NCBI GenBank assembly: GCA_023392795.1 | Contig: JAEWNJ010000016.1 | Location: 1-33,869, forward strand | Reading direction: 5' to 3' | Source of the DNA: Candidatus Cloacimonadota bacterium | GTDB taxonomy: Bacteria > Cloacimonadota > Cloacimonadia > Cloacimonadales > Cloacimonadaceae | DNA length: 33,869 nt | Shown: one piece after another, positions 33,553-33,869 of the stretch | Position numbering within the stretch: position 1 is the stretch's first letter | Layout of the letters: each line of letters starts with the position of its first letter | The notes under the pieces: generated by a model | What the model saw: the letters and a program-made list of their open reading frames with translations, nothing else | What the model was told of the DNA's origin: nothing | Databases searched by the model: none | Translations under genes and position numbers: made by a program

Positions 33553-33869
33553 TTATCGATCATTATCTGTTCCCTCGTATAAGCGGCGGTAGGAAGCGAT
33601 CATGGTAGAATAGTCGCACAAATGGCGAACTTTTTCCTGTGCCAACCTGCCTTTCTCTAGGGCGCTCTCAGGATTGGATGCAACGGATATCAGGGAGGTG
33701 ATAAGAGCTTCCTCATCATCCAGATGTACTAGCCAGCCCACTGATTCATCCACAAGCTCTCTGATGGATGGGATATCCGATCCGATGATGGGCAGTGCTG
33801 CATGCATGGCTTCTATGATGCTGAAGGGCATGGCTTCCCAGCGGGAATAAAGGATGAAGGCATCGAACT
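33553..33869 (-). CDS. Glycosyltransferase family 4-type, C-terminal part (5' end outside window)
   Basis: The frame is open up to the window end, so only about 105 C-terminal residues are seen. They carry the GT-B donor-binding motif in FILYSRWEAMPFSIIEAMH, followed by LPIIGSDIPSIRELVDE and GWLV, as in family 4 retaining glycosyltransferases that use nucleotide sugars. The rest is a helical tail. It lies 60 bases before the WecA-like gene on the same strand, suggesting a surface-glycan gene cluster. The sugar and acceptor cannot be predicted from this end. Confidence 0.88.
   Translation of the reverse strand, partial: FDAFILYSRWEAMPFSIIEAMHAALPIIGSDIPSIRELVDESVGWLVHLDDEEALITSLISVASNPESALEKGRLAQEKVRHLCDYSTMIASYRRLYEGTDNDR

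Overview
The window looks like a chromosomal segment of a Gram-negative bacterium of the FCB superphylum. My best guess is a Cloacimonadota-like or related candidate lineage. The reasons are several secreted proteins ending in a PNPF-type (FlgD-like / type IX-like) C-terminal sorting domain, two PorV/PorQ-type outer-membrane proteins, TonB-dependent receptors with a local ExbB/ExbD/TonB motor, strong AGGAGG ribosome binding sites, and short-form metabolic enzymes. The phylum call is inference from gene style, because no rRNA or marker alignment was available.

Layout. 1-2909: a probable cobalamin-uptake locus, made of the 3' end of a BtuB-like TonB-dependent receptor, a complete-looking cobalamin riboswitch, and a seven-bladed YVTN-type beta-propeller that resembles the Bacteroidetes B12-capture protein BtuG but carries a sorting domain instead of a lipid anchor. 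2910-3332: a repeat-rich gap. 3333-5945: a soluble PAS histidine kinase, a PTS EIIA (PtsN-like) protein and a PorV/PorQ-family barrel that starts inside the EIIA gene. 5976-12406: a tightly packed housekeeping run of glyS, pta, an aspartate-type aminotransferase, a 72-residue membrane peptide, a PfkB kinase and purM.

12484-24346: a self-contained operon bounded by a sigma70-like promoter and a strong terminator. Its order is TonB-dependent receptor, exbB, exbD, exbD, tonB, a very large secreted protein with Ca-binding-like loops, a second PorV/PorQ protein, and a second secreted sorting-domain protein. It reads as one envelope machine: an energised receptor, its own motor, two type IX-like cargos and an outer-membrane partner. 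24347-24748: a gap with a second copy of the palindromic element seen near 3 kb.

24749-26721 (minus strand): tRNA-Arg(CCU) directly followed by an RNase II/R-family exoribonuclease. 26838-28948 (plus): asd and an M20 deacylase joined by an ATGA overlap, suggesting diaminopimelate/lysine biosynthesis. 28968-33869 (minus): a glycosyltransferase (cut by the window end), a WecA/TagO-type polyprenyl-phosphate sugar-phosphate transferase, a secreted propeller protein with a sorting domain, a terminator, and aroB.

The most interesting parts are the riboswitch-controlled BtuG-like protein with a visible RBS-sequestering helix, and the receptor/motor/cargo/PorV operon.
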